A stretch of 47,170 nucleotides of DNA, taken from NCBI GenBank assembly GCA_017883205.1, contig JADGNZ010000046.1, positions 1 through 47,170 of the forward strand, written 5' to 3'. The translations under genes were made by a program, and so were the position numbers. The notes under the pieces are model-generated. The model was not told where the DNA came from and did no database searches. It worked only from the letters and a program-made list of their open reading frames with translations. Positions 8,101-16,342 of this stretch are shown piece after piece; position 1 is the first letter of the stretch, and each line of letters opens with the position of its first letter. Source of the DNA: Thermoanaerobaculia bacterium. GTDB lineage: Bacteria; Acidobacteriota; Thermoanaerobaculia; Gp7-AA8.

Positions 8101-8168
8101 CGTTTCACGCGGAGACGCGGAGGACGCGGAGGTGTTCTCCCGCGACCTCCGTGTCTCCGCGTGAAACG
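8101..8168. repeat. Inverted repeat CGTTTCACGCGGAGAC (copy 1)
   Basis: Perfect 16-bp arms at 8101-8116 and 8153-8168 enclose a purine/pyrimidine-biased, partly self-complementary loop. It sits immediately after the tdk stop. A second copy of the family is at 35323-35383. The stem would act as a terminator-like hairpin on either strand. Confidence 0.88.
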
Positions 8169-8203
8169 GTTCTAGAGACTGGCCAGCTATACTCAAGCAA
8201 AGC

Positions 8204-9631
8204 ATGTCTCTCCTTCGGCGGCTCGCCGTTCTGCCGCTTCTCTTCTGCCTGGTCGCGACGGTTCATTGCCGCCGCGCCGCAGGAGGTGATAGCGATCCTG
8301 TGGAGCGCGAGGCGGAAGCGGCGCTCGTCGCCTATCTCCGCATCGACACCTCCAATCCTCCCGGTAACGAGACCTCGGGTGCCCGTTTCCTCCAGCAGTT
8401 GCTGGCGAAGGAAGGGATCGATGCGAAACTGATCGGCGCGGATCCAAACCGGCAATCGCTCTACGCGCGCCTTCCCTCGGGCACGAACGAGAAGGCCCTC
8501 GTCCTTCTGCACCACATTGATGTAGTCCCCGTTGTCGCCGCCGAATGGACCAAGCCGGCGTTTGCGGGGATCCGATCCGGCGGTTACATCTGGGGACGTG
8601 GAGCGCTCGATGTGAAGTCGCTCGGAATCGCCGAGCTGATGGCCTTCGTCGATCTGAAGCGACGCCATCTGCCGCTGCGCCGTGACGTCATTTTTCTCGC
8701 CGTCGCCGATGAAGAGATGGGCGGGCTGCACGGCTGCAAGGAGATTCTCGAACAGAATCCGGAGCTCTTCGCCAACACCGGCTTCGTGTTGAACGAGGGC
8801 GGATACAACGACACGATCGTCGATCACGTTTCCTTCTGGGGGATCGAGGTGCAGGCCAAAGTGCCACTCTGGCTTCGCATCACGATGAAGGGAGCGGCCG
8901 GACATTCGGCATCGCCTCCCGATGACGGCGGCGCGCTGGCGAAGCTGGTCCGTACGCTCGAAGCGCTGCAACGGATCCCGACGCCGTACCGGCTCACGCC
9001 GGCGGTGATGCGGTCCTTTCATGCCGCGGGCAAAGCGCGCCAGGATGAGCGCGGCGAAGTACTGCGCGGCATCGCCGAGCCGGTCGACACCGCGCGCGTC
9101 GACCGCGTGCTCTCGCCGGGATACCGCTCGTTGCTACGCGAGACGATCGCCATCACGCGCATCGCCGGCGGCAACACAATCAACGCCCTTCCCGCGAACG
9201 CCGTTGCGGACGTTGACATCCGCCTTCTCCCCGATGAGACGACAGCGCCCATGATCGAGAAGGTGAAGAAGGCGTTAGCGCCGGATGGCGGCGGGCTTCA
9301 GATCCTGCTTGCCGCAGAGCCTGTTCCGGATAGCCCGAGCGATACGCCGCTCTTTCGCACGCTGGCTGCGGCGATGACGAAGTTTGAGCCGGATTCGATC
9401 GTTGGTCCGATCGTGACCGCCGGAACGACTGACAGCCGCTATTTCCGCGCCCGAGGAATCGTTGCGTATGGCATCGCACCGTTCAAGGTGAACTACTACG
9501 ATGCGGACACCGTGCACGGAAACGATGAGCGCATCCGGGCGCGCTTCTTCTCCGAGGGCGTACGGCTGATGCGGACGATCGTCGACGACTTCTGCGCGGC
9601 ACCAGCGCAGGAAAAACGGCCGGCGCGATGA
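8204..9631 (+). CDS. M20 family metallopeptidase (exported)
   Basis: A 475-residue protein with a hydrophobic leader (residues 1-22) followed by the M20 fold. Conserved zinc-site elements are L-L-H-H-I-D-V-V-P-V (~100-109), G-R-G-A-L-D-V-K (~130-137), V-A-D-E-E-M-G-G (~167-174, including the catalytic glutamate) and a C-terminal V-H-G-N-D-E. The dimerisation domain sits in the middle (~225-350, G-A-A-G-H-S). M20 peptidases hydrolyse amide bonds of small peptides or N-acyl amino acids; the substrate here cannot be read. C23 follows the leader, but the lipobox (T-V-H-C) is atypical. A TATACT -10-like hexamer lies only 11 bases before the ATG. The stop overlaps the next gene's start (ATGA). Confidence 0.9.
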   Translation: MSLLRRLAVLPLLFCLVATVHCRRAAGGDSDPVEREAEAALVAYLRIDTSNPPGNETSGARFLQQLLAKEGIDAKLIGADPNRQSLYARLPSGTNEKALVLLHHIDVVPVVAAEWTKPAFAGIRSGGYIWGRGALDVKSLGIAELMAFVDLKRRHLPLRRDVIFLAVADEEMGGLHGCKEILEQNPELFANTGFVLNEGGYNDTIVDHVSFWGIEVQAKVPLWLRITMKGAAGHSASPPDDGGALAKLVRTLEALQRIPTPYRLTPAVMRSFHAAGKARQDERGEVLRGIAEPVDTARVDRVLSPGYRSLLRETIAITRIAGGNTINALPANAVADVDIRLLPDETTAPMIEKVKKALAPDGGGLQILLAAEPVPDSPSDTPLFRTLAAAMTKFEPDSIVGPIVTAGTTDSRYFRARGIVAYGIAPFKVNYYDADTVHGNDERIRARFFSEGVRLMRTIVDDFCAAPAQEKRPAR

Positions 9632-11466
9632 AACGGCGCTGGGCATTTGCGATCATCGCGGTCCTCGCGCTGGCAGTGTTCGCGCCTCCGCTGCTGCGCA
9701 ACGAAGTCTTCTCGATCCGGGATCACGGCGACTACTTCCAACCTCTTCGCTGGTTTACCGCGAACGAGCTACGCCAGGGACGCCTTCCGTTGTGGAACTC
9801 CTACAGCGCCTCGGGTGAGCCATGGCTCGCCAATCCGCAGACCGGCGTCTTTTATCCACCCACCTGGATCTTCGTCGTCCTACCGTTCACCGTGGCGTAC
9901 ACGCTCTATCTCTTCATTCATGTCGTGCTTCTCGGCTGTGGCGCGTATCTGCTTTTCGCGCGGCTGACGAGGCCGGGCGGAGCGGCGCTCGCGGCGGCGC
10001 TGACGCTGACGTTCTGCGGTCCGGTCATGTCGCTGCTCGACGTCTCGAACAATCTGACCACGTTCGCCTGGCTCCCGCTGATTCTCTGGTGCGCGCTTGC
10101 CGGCGTGTCGGCGCGAGTCAGCGCTGTGGCCATCGCCATGTCGTTTCTGGCAGGGGAGCCCTTCTTTGCCGCGGTCGGTGCGCTTCTGTTTGCAGTCGTG
10201 CGGCGGCGCGGCGCGCGCGATCTCATTGACGTCGCGCTGACGTCGTTCGCTCTCTCGTCGATTCAGCTCCTGCCGTTCCTTTCGATGGTTGCCGGCAGCG
10301 ACCGCGCAAACGGCGGCGTGCCGCGGGCGACGATGTTCAGCGACTCGATGCCGCTCGCCGACTGGCTCCGCATCGTCATTCCTCCAAACCTCGGCGCCAA
10401 CCCGCTCGACCCACGTCTCGGGCAGCACTTCATCCTTATTGTTTATGTTGGGATGCTGACCGTTGCCTTCGCGCTGATCGGCGTGATCGCCGGCCGCAAG
10501 CGAGCGATCGGCTGGATCTCCCTCATCGTTGTCTGTGTGCTGATCGGGATGGGCGATCGGTTGACGCCGGTCGCAGAATTGCTCGCCCGCCTGCCCGTCA
10601 CGTTGTTCCGTTATCCCGCTCGCGTCGTGCCGCTGGCGGTTCTGGCGATCTGCGCACTGGCCGCCATCGGTTGCGACCGGGTGATCCCCGGGCGTTGGCA
10701 GTTTGCGATCGCCGTCGTGATGTTCGCCGACGTCGTGCTGCAGATCCAGCCGCTGCTGATCACGTCGAAGTTCAACCCGCATCGCGTTCCGTACGCGGCG
10801 TCGATCGGCCGCGACGCCAAGATTCTGCGCATCGACCAGCCTGCCGTCTTCGATCGTGACGGATGGATCTCGGGTTACCTCAATCTTTACGACCGTAGAT
10901 TTGACGCATCGACGCCGGCGCCGCTCTTCTCGCAGGGCTACGCCGCGTACGTCCAGTCGATTCAATCGCGTCACGACCGTGCGGCGATCGATGCACTCTC
11001 TGCCGGTTACATCCTGGCGCCACGGGCTCTGGCCTTGTTTCAGCCGGTGGCGGCGCACGATGGAATCGTCGTCCACCGCAACTCCGCCGGCTTTCCGCTC
11101 GCGTTTTTCCGCGACGACCTCACGCATCGCATCGGATCAGTCAAGTCGCTGGCGTTCACGCCGGCTTCGGTTTTCATCGATGTCGACATGCCCGCGGACG
11201 GCGAGGTAATCCTTACCCAGCAAGCCGCGCCGGGATGGCACGTCACGGTGGACGGGAGAGAGGCAACCTCGCAAGAAATCTCACTCTTTCGGGGCGTGCA
11301 TGTGGCACGAGGATCGCACGCAATCAAATGGAGCTATCGTCCGCTCCCGCTTTTCATCGGCGTGATTCTTTCGTTCGCTGCGCTGGCGCGCCTGTTCCTT
11401 TCGAACTGGTTTGTCAAGCGTAGCGGGCGTATAAATTTTCTTCGCACATCGCGTAAAAATGCGTAG
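9628..11466 (+). CDS. YfhO-like polytopic membrane protein
   Basis: A 612-residue protein with about eleven or twelve hydrophobic helices, then a C-terminal soluble beta-rich part (~480-590) and a last helix. The early luminal motif R-D-H-G-D-Y-F-Q-P-L followed by L-P-L-W-N-S-Y-S and Q-T-G-V-F-Y-P-P is typical of the YfhO / GT-C-like family. In Gram-positives YfhO acts in glycosylation of lipoteichoic acid; in this organism the substrate is unknown. The gene overlaps the peptidase stop by four bases, so the two are translationally coupled. Confidence 0.85.
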   Translation: MKRRWAFAIIAVLALAVFAPPLLRNEVFSIRDHGDYFQPLRWFTANELRQGRLPLWNSYSASGEPWLANPQTGVFYPPTWIFVVLPFTVAYTLYLFIHVVLLGCGAYLLFARLTRPGGAALAAALTLTFCGPVMSLLDVSNNLTTFAWLPLILWCALAGVSARVSAVAIAMSFLAGEPFFAAVGALLFAVVRRRGARDLIDVALTSFALSSIQLLPFLSMVAGSDRANGGVPRATMFSDSMPLADWLRIVIPPNLGANPLDPRLGQHFILIVYVGMLTVAFALIGVIAGRKRAIGWISLIVVCVLIGMGDRLTPVAELLARLPVTLFRYPARVVPLAVLAICALAAIGCDRVIPGRWQFAIAVVMFADVVLQIQPLLITSKFNPHRVPYAASIGRDAKILRIDQPAVFDRDGWISGYLNLYDRRFDASTPAPLFSQGYAAYVQSIQSRHDRAAIDALSAGYILAPRALALFQPVAAHDGIVVHRNSAGFPLAFFRDDLTHRIGSVKSLAFTPASVFIDVDMPADGEVILTQQAAPGWHVTVDGREATSQEISLFRGVHVARGSHAIKWSYRPLPLFIGVILSFAALARLFLSNWFVKRSGRINFLRTSRKNA

Positions 11467-11529
11467 CAATTTTCATGAAGTAGGGGTGTAGAATCGCCCC
11501 CTTCCAAACGACCGTCAGGGGCAAGATCA

Positions 11530-11838
11530 ATGGTTAGTATCGATGATCGCTTGAATCAGATCATTCGCGAATTAATTGGCAGTGGAATCACTCTCGAGCA
11601 GGCCGTGGAGGCTTTCGAGGGAAAATACATCGTGGCTGCGATGTCGGAAACGCGCGGGAATGTGACCGCCGCGTCGAAGGCTCTCGGCGTCCACCGCAAC
11701 ACGCTTCACAACAAGCTCCGCTCGCAGACGATGCTCAACGGATTTGCCGACGCCATCCGCCCCGTGCGGCGCCGCATCTCCGCGAATCGCGTGACCGCGC
11801 CGAAGTCTTCGAACGGCAAAACGACGCGCTCGCGTTGA
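11530..11838 (+). CDS. Fis-type helix-turn-helix DNA-binding protein
   Basis: A 102-residue protein. Residues ~36-66 (A-M-S-E-T-R-G-N-V-T-A-A-S-K-A-L-G-V, H-R-N-T-L-H-N-K-L-R) form the Fis/NtrC-type HTH seen in Fis and at the C-terminus of sigma-54 activators. The N-terminus gives a helical dimerisation segment, and the C-terminal 30 residues are strongly basic. No AAA+ domain is present, so it is a stand-alone nucleoid or regulatory protein. TAGAAT at 11489-11494 could be its -10 element. The next gene (RNase R) begins 13 bases after its stop. Confidence 0.87.
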   Translation: MVSIDDRLNQIIRELIGSGITLEQAVEAFEGKYIVAAMSETRGNVTAASKALGVHRNTLHNKLRSQTMLNGFADAIRPVRRRISANRVTAPKSSNGKTTRSR

Positions 11839-11851
11839 CGCGAGGAGCCTC

Positions 11852-14107
11852 TTGCCTCAGTCGCTTCTGCTCCCCGGATCTACCGGACTCAAACAATCGA
11901 TCACCGATCTTCTTCGCCGGCGCGGCAGCCGTCTCCTTCCCGTCAAAGAAATTCACGAACGGCTGGAAGGCGTCGAAGCCACGCGTGAGGAGGTCGAGCG
12001 CGCGGTCGAAGAGCTCGAACAGGACGGCATCGTCGTCGCCGTCCGCGGCAAACGTTACTCGCTGCTCGAGTTCACGCCCTACCACGCCGGCCGCATCCGC
12101 GTTCACCCGGACGGCTACGGTACCGTCTTCGGCGGCGGCGAAGAACCGGACATCTTCATCGACCGCCGCTCGATGAAAGGGGCAATGAACGGCGACCTCG
12201 TCGTCGTGCGCGTCGACAAACACAGCCCGAAGTTCCACACCATCCGGCAGCGCAAGCTGATCATCGGCGAAGTCACGACCGTGTTGCGCCGCGCCCATCG
12301 CACTGTCGTCGGCCGGTTTCACGCCGATCCCGAACAGCCTTTCGTCACTCCGTTCGACTCGCGCCTCGATCACGACATCGTCATCGACCGCAACGGCACG
12401 ATGGGTGCGCGCGACGAAGAGATGGTGAATGTCGAGATCGACCGCTACCCCGACCGCACCAGCCACATCGCCCGCGGCCGCGTCGTCGAGGTTCTCGGCT
12501 TCATCGGCGAGCCCGGCGTCGACATCGAACTGGTCATCCGCAAGCTGCAGATCCCGCACAGCTTTCCTCCCGAGGTGCTCGCGGCCGCCGATGCCATTCC
12601 GGACGAAGTAACGCCGGCGGAGATCGCGAAGCGCATCGACCTTCGCGAGCACAACATCGTCACGATCGACGGCGAGACCGCGAAAGATTTCGACGATGCC
12701 GTCGAAGTGCAGCAACTCGCGAACGGAAACTATCTCCTCGGCGTCCACATCGCCGACGTTTCGCATTACGTCACCGAGGGAAGCGCGCTCGATGAAGAAG
12801 CCTTCGAGCGCGGCACCTCCGTCTACTTTCCCGGCCGCGCCGTTCCGATGCTGCCGGAGCGACTCTCGAACGGAATCTGTTCGCTGAATCCGCGCGTCGA
12901 GCGCCTCACGTTCTCCGTCGACATCGAGATCGACAGGAAGGGACGCTTCGTCGATCGCAAGGTCTATCGCTCCGTCATCCGCACGAAGGAGCGGACGACC
13001 TACACGAACGTGAACGCGTTCCTCGTCAACGAAGGCGTGGCCCAGCCTAGCGGGAAGCCGCCGCACGGCGTCATCGTTCCGCCGCCCGAGGAGTTGCGCG
13101 CGCGCTATGGCTATCTCCTCGACGACTTCACGCGCATGCATGCGCTCTACGACATTCTGCGCAAGCGCCGTGAGGCACGCGGCTCGATCGATTTCGATCT
13201 GCCTGAGGCCGAGGTCATTCTCGACTCCGAAGGCGTGATCGATGCCATCAAGCCGACCGGCCGCAACGTCGCGCACCGCATCATCGAAGAGTTCATGCTC
13301 GCGGCCAACGAAGTGGTCGCCTCCGAGCTCGTCTTCGCCAATCAGCCCGGCATCTTCCGCGTCCACCAGCAGCCCGACCCGCAGAAGCTCGAGGATCTGC
13401 GCGAGATTCTGAAGGAGTTCAAGCTGACGCTGCGCGGCGACCTGGAAGAGATGCGGCCGGGCGAGTTGCAGCGCGTGATGAAGTCCGTCGAAGGGACGCC
13501 CGAAGAGCGCTTCCTCTCGAACATCGTGCTGCGCTCGATGAAACGTGCGTACTACTCCGAAGAGAACGTCGGCCACTTCGCTCTGGCGATCGCCAACTAT
13601 GCGCACTTCACATCGCCCATCCGCCGCTATCCCGATCTCATCGTCCATCGCCGCCTCGGCGAAATGGTCGATAAGGGACCGCTGTACGGCGAGCGGCTCG
13701 CGGAAGTCGAGCGCGCCCACCCGCTGTACGCGGCGCAATCGAGCGACCGTGAACGGCGCGCGGACGAAGCATCGCGCGAAGTGCTGGAGTGGAAGAAGGT
13801 CATCTTCATGCGCGACAAGGTCGGCCTGAAGTTCACCGGCATCGTCACCGGCGTCGCTGCCTTCGGCCTCTTCATCGAGCTCGATGAGATCTTCGTGCAG
13901 GGGATGGTGCCGGTGGCGACGATCGGCGGCGACTTCTGGGTCTTTCGCGAGCGCGAGCACCGGTTGCGTGGCGACTCCACCGGCCGCGAGATGCGCCTCG
14001 GCGACAAAGTGACGATCGAAGTGAAGTCGATCGACGAAGACCGGCATCAGCTCGAGTTCCGCCTCCTCGAGATCGGTGGTTCGCCTATTGCACTGCGGGA
14101 ACGATAG
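11852..14107 (+). CDS. rnr: Ribonuclease R
   Basis: A 751-residue 3'-5' exoribonuclease of the RNase II/R family. Domain order: an N-terminal winged-helix (residues ~12-65), cold-shock domains (~70-220), the RNB catalytic domain (~235-570), and an S1 domain (~640-725, G-I-V-T-G-V-A-A-F-G-L-F). The catalytic acidic cluster is visible as T-A-K-D-F-D-D-A-V near residues 275-283. A Y-A-H-F-T-S-P-I-R-R-Y-P-D-L block marks the end of RNB. It degrades structured RNA and takes part in rRNA and tmRNA quality control. The start is TTG at 11852 with GAGGAG upstream. Confidence 0.96.
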   Translation: MPQSLLLPGSTGLKQSITDLLRRRGSRLLPVKEIHERLEGVEATREEVERAVEELEQDGIVVAVRGKRYSLLEFTPYHAGRIRVHPDGYGTVFGGGEEPDIFIDRRSMKGAMNGDLVVVRVDKHSPKFHTIRQRKLIIGEVTTVLRRAHRTVVGRFHADPEQPFVTPFDSRLDHDIVIDRNGTMGARDEEMVNVEIDRYPDRTSHIARGRVVEVLGFIGEPGVDIELVIRKLQIPHSFPPEVLAAADAIPDEVTPAEIAKRIDLREHNIVTIDGETAKDFDDAVEVQQLANGNYLLGVHIADVSHYVTEGSALDEEAFERGTSVYFPGRAVPMLPERLSNGICSLNPRVERLTFSVDIEIDRKGRFVDRKVYRSVIRTKERTTYTNVNAFLVNEGVAQPSGKPPHGVIVPPPEELRARYGYLLDDFTRMHALYDILRKRREARGSIDFDLPEAEVILDSEGVIDAIKPTGRNVAHRIIEEFMLAANEVVASELVFANQPGIFRVHQQPDPQKLEDLREILKEFKLTLRGDLEEMRPGELQRVMKSVEGTPEERFLSNIVLRSMKRAYYSEENVGHFALAIANYAHFTSPIRRYPDLIVHRRLGEMVDKGPLYGERLAEVERAHPLYAAQSSDRERRADEASREVLEWKKVIFMRDKVGLKFTGIVTGVAAFGLFIELDEIFVQGMVPVATIGGDFWVFREREHRLRGDSTGREMRLGDKVTIEVKSIDEDRHQLEFRLLEIGGSPIALRER

Positions 14108-14144
14108 TTACAGCCGATAATCCCAGCGGAAGGACCGCATACGA

Positions 14145-15233
14145 ATGGCCGATCGAAACGACCTTGCCGCGCAGATCAGGAATCTCGTCGATCAGCGCGT
14201 CGCCCTCGAAACGAAACTGCAGAACGAGCCGGGCGAGCTCTCCGAATCAAACGCCCGCAACTACGACGCCGCATACAACGACCTGCAGCGCAAGCTCGCC
14301 GCAATCTTCAAACAGACGGACGAGGTGCAGCCGCGTATCACGCTCATGCTCGAGCTGATGCGCATCCTCGAGAACCGGCTCGTCTACCTCCACAACTTCA
14401 TCGTCGACGCCACCTCCGACAACCGCATCTTCGCCCAGCTCGTCATGCAGTTCATTGCACAGTTGCTGTCGCAGCGGAGCAACGTTCTGACGAATCTCGA
14501 AGCGACGTATTACGGCGCGGTGGCGACGCTCTACGCTGGCGACCTGGCCGGTGCGCGCAAGGGCTTCGCCGCGGCCTGTGCCTCGGAAGAGTCCGACGAA
14601 GCCAACGACATCAAATACAAGTCCTACGTCATCCTCGGCCACCTGTCGCACGAAGAGCACGACTATGCCAAGGCGAAGGATCTGCACGACCAGTCGATGC
14701 GCTATACGCAGAACAATAACGTGACCGCGCAAGCGCTGGCGCTCAAAGCGCTGAATTCATACGCCCTCGGCGACCGTGCAGATGCGCTCCATTTGTTCCA
14801 GGAGTCGCTCGAGCTCTTCGACGCCAATCAGCCATTCTTCAACTCCTACTTTTTCCGCAACGCGCTCCTCTTCTGCGGCGCCATCCATTTCGACAATAAG
14901 GATTACGCGAGCGCCGAACCGTATTACCGGCGCGTTCTGGAGAACGCCGAACAGACCTCGTACGACTATTTCGACGCCCAAATCCACCTCGGCCGCATCG
15001 CCTACACGCAACAGCATTACGACAACGCCGTCGCCTCCTTCGAGAAAGCCATCCAGGCCCAGAAACTCAGCGAAAACGAATCGATCGTCGACACCTGGTT
15101 CTGGATCGCCCGCACCCACCTCAAACGCAACGACCCCGCCGCCGCCCGAATCTACCTGGAAAAGATCGCCGCCTCGGATGTGAAGTACGAGAAGAAGGCG
15201 CAGGCGGCGGAGCTGCTGCAGAAGATCGCGTAG
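14145..15233 (+). CDS. Tetratricopeptide-repeat protein with N-terminal coiled coil
   Basis: A 362-residue soluble protein. Residues 1-90 are charged and helical (likely coiled coil). From ~110 onward TPR-like helical pairs recur (Y-Y-G-A-V-A-T-L-Y-A-G-D, Y-V-I-L-G-H-L-S, A-L-K-A-L-N-S-Y-A-L-G-D, Y-F-D-A-Q-I-H-L-G-R-I-A). TPRs form protein-binding scaffolds; no enzyme domain is visible. It is downstream of rnr by 37 bp with GGAAGGA before the ATG, so it may share its transcript. Confidence 0.82.
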   Translation: MADRNDLAAQIRNLVDQRVALETKLQNEPGELSESNARNYDAAYNDLQRKLAAIFKQTDEVQPRITLMLELMRILENRLVYLHNFIVDATSDNRIFAQLVMQFIAQLLSQRSNVLTNLEATYYGAVATLYAGDLAGARKGFAAACASEESDEANDIKYKSYVILGHLSHEEHDYAKAKDLHDQSMRYTQNNNVTAQALALKALNSYALGDRADALHLFQESLELFDANQPFFNSYFFRNALLFCGAIHFDNKDYASAEPYYRRVLENAEQTSYDYFDAQIHLGRIAYTQQHYDNAVASFEKAIQAQKLSENESIVDTWFWIARTHLKRNDPAAARIYLEKIAASDVKYEKKAQAAELLQKIA

Positions 15234-15265
15234 GCGCGTTGAGCTCCGTGGTCAGGTATCGTAGC

Positions 15266-15306
15266 GCCGCCGGCCCGGCGGCTGGACCGCCAGCGGCCCG
15301 CTGGCG
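15266..15306. terminator. Two tandem GC hairpins with identical GGCCC loops
   Basis: Hairpin 1 has stem GCCGCC/GGCGGC (15266-15271 with 15277-15282). Hairpin 2 has stem CGCCAGC/GCTGGCG (15288-15294 with 15300-15306). Both have loop GGCCC. They follow the TPR gene stop at 15233 and lack a T run, so they may be a terminator or a REP-like element. The rest of the 15234-15457 gap shows nothing clear. Confidence 0.6.
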
Positions 15307-15457
15307 ACTCGATAACGTCATTACGTCCCCGTTGGCTCGCTCGTCGTTTTAGTATTCAATCATTGACGCGGCTCGACAACATTATCGAGAATGTACCAAG
15401 GCGGAAAGAGGCAGGAACTAAGGTGATGTAGTACTCTCCGCGACGCAATCCCTGTAC

Positions 15458-15988
15458 ATGACCGCTCGCTCCTTCGCACTACTTGGTCTTCTTTTGGCCA
15501 CCACTTCGTTTGGTGCGATGCGTGAGACTCGATCGATTGTGCTCAATGGCAACGAGATCGTTGCCGCGAGTACGGCTCAGGTGATCGTTGTTGTCGGGAA
15601 CTTCACCCTCGGTTCCGGGAACACGTTGCAGGTCACAGTCACGCCAACGACGTCGACTCCGTTCGTGACGGTTGGCGGGATCGTCACACTTGGCAGTCCG
15701 ACTCTGGTGGTGATCAACACGGCACCGATCACCGCGGGGACTGTGATCACGGTCATCAGCAACAATGGCCCGAGCCCGGTCGCTGGAACGTTCAGTGGAT
15801 TGCCCGAAGGTTCGGTCGTCACGACAGCAACCGGACAGCTCTTTCGGATCTCGTACGCTGGCGGCGATGGAAACGACGTCACGCTCACGGCGCTCGCGAC
15901 GGTCCCGCTACTCGGGCACACGGCGCTGGTGATGCTGATCGTGGCGCTGGCGCTTGTCGCGCTCAGGCCCTTCCGCGCAGCGTTCTAA
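15458..15988 (+). CDS. Secreted protein with IPTL-type C-terminal sorting tail
   Basis: A 176-residue protein with a signal peptide (residues 1-19) and a beta-rich body. Near residues 112-143 it has G-T-F-S-G-L-P-E-G-S-V-V and I-S-Y-A-G-G-D-G-N-D-V-T-L-T, a motif pair seen at the ends of autotransporter-like or repeat surface proteins. The C-terminus is V-P-L-L-G-H, a hydrophobic helix and R-P-F-R. This matches the layout of exosortase H (IPTL-CTERM) signals: short motif, one membrane helix, basic end. The canonical Trp-Gly is missing. XrtH is encoded about 8 kb downstream, which supports the assignment. Confidence 0.72.
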   Translation: MTARSFALLGLLLATTSFGAMRETRSIVLNGNEIVAASTAQVIVVVGNFTLGSGNTLQVTVTPTTSTPFVTVGGIVTLGSPTLVVINTAPITAGTVITVISNNGPSPVAGTFSGLPEGSVVTTATGQLFRISYAGGDGNDVTLTALATVPLLGHTALVMLIVALALVALRPFRAAF

Positions 15989-16038
15989 ACTGCGCACGAA
16001 ACTTCTGTGCCCGCAAGGTGGCGCGTTGATGTTTGTCC

Positions 16039-16299
16039 CTAGAACTTCACTTCCTGACTCGCCGCCCTCACGTTGCACGTCTCGCAGAGCCAGCCGTGAG
16101 AGGTCAGTTTGAACGGAGCTTCGTTTTCGTCGCGGAAGAGGGTTCGGGTTTCGTGGCACCAGTCGCAGCGGACGACGTGGGGGTTGCCGAAGTCGGGGTT
16201 GGCGCGGAGGACCGCGGCGGCGACTTCTTTTTCATCGGCGAGCAGGTCGTCGCTGCGATTTATTTTTCCGGCGGTGGTGCGAACGGCGTGTCGGGTCAA
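16039..16299 (-). CDS. Small zinc-ribbon-like protein
   Basis: An 86-residue protein with two C-x-x-C knuckles (C-D-W-C near residue 45 and C-E-T-C near residue 72) separated by about 24 residues, as in a zinc ribbon. No known family is recognised. The start is TTG at 16299, chosen because AAAGGAG lies five bases upstream. It ends in a charged tail. It sits between the sorting-tail protein gene and the hybrid kinase gene, oriented like the kinase but upstream of nothing obvious. It may bind nucleic acid or protein. Confidence 0.6.
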   Translation of the reverse strand: MTRHAVRTTAGKINRSDDLLADEKEVAAAVLRANPDFGNPHVVRCDWCHETRTLFRDENEAPFKLTSHGWLCETCNVRAASQEVKF

Positions 16300-16342
16300 G
16301 GAAGCTCCTTTGCGGATGACTGCAGTTGATTCTCGAGAATGA

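Noticed and set aside
11735-14047. 770-codon minus-strand frame opposite RNase R
   Set aside because: It is the antisense shadow of a strongly conserved enzyme, lacks family resemblance, and arises from GC-rich codon bias.
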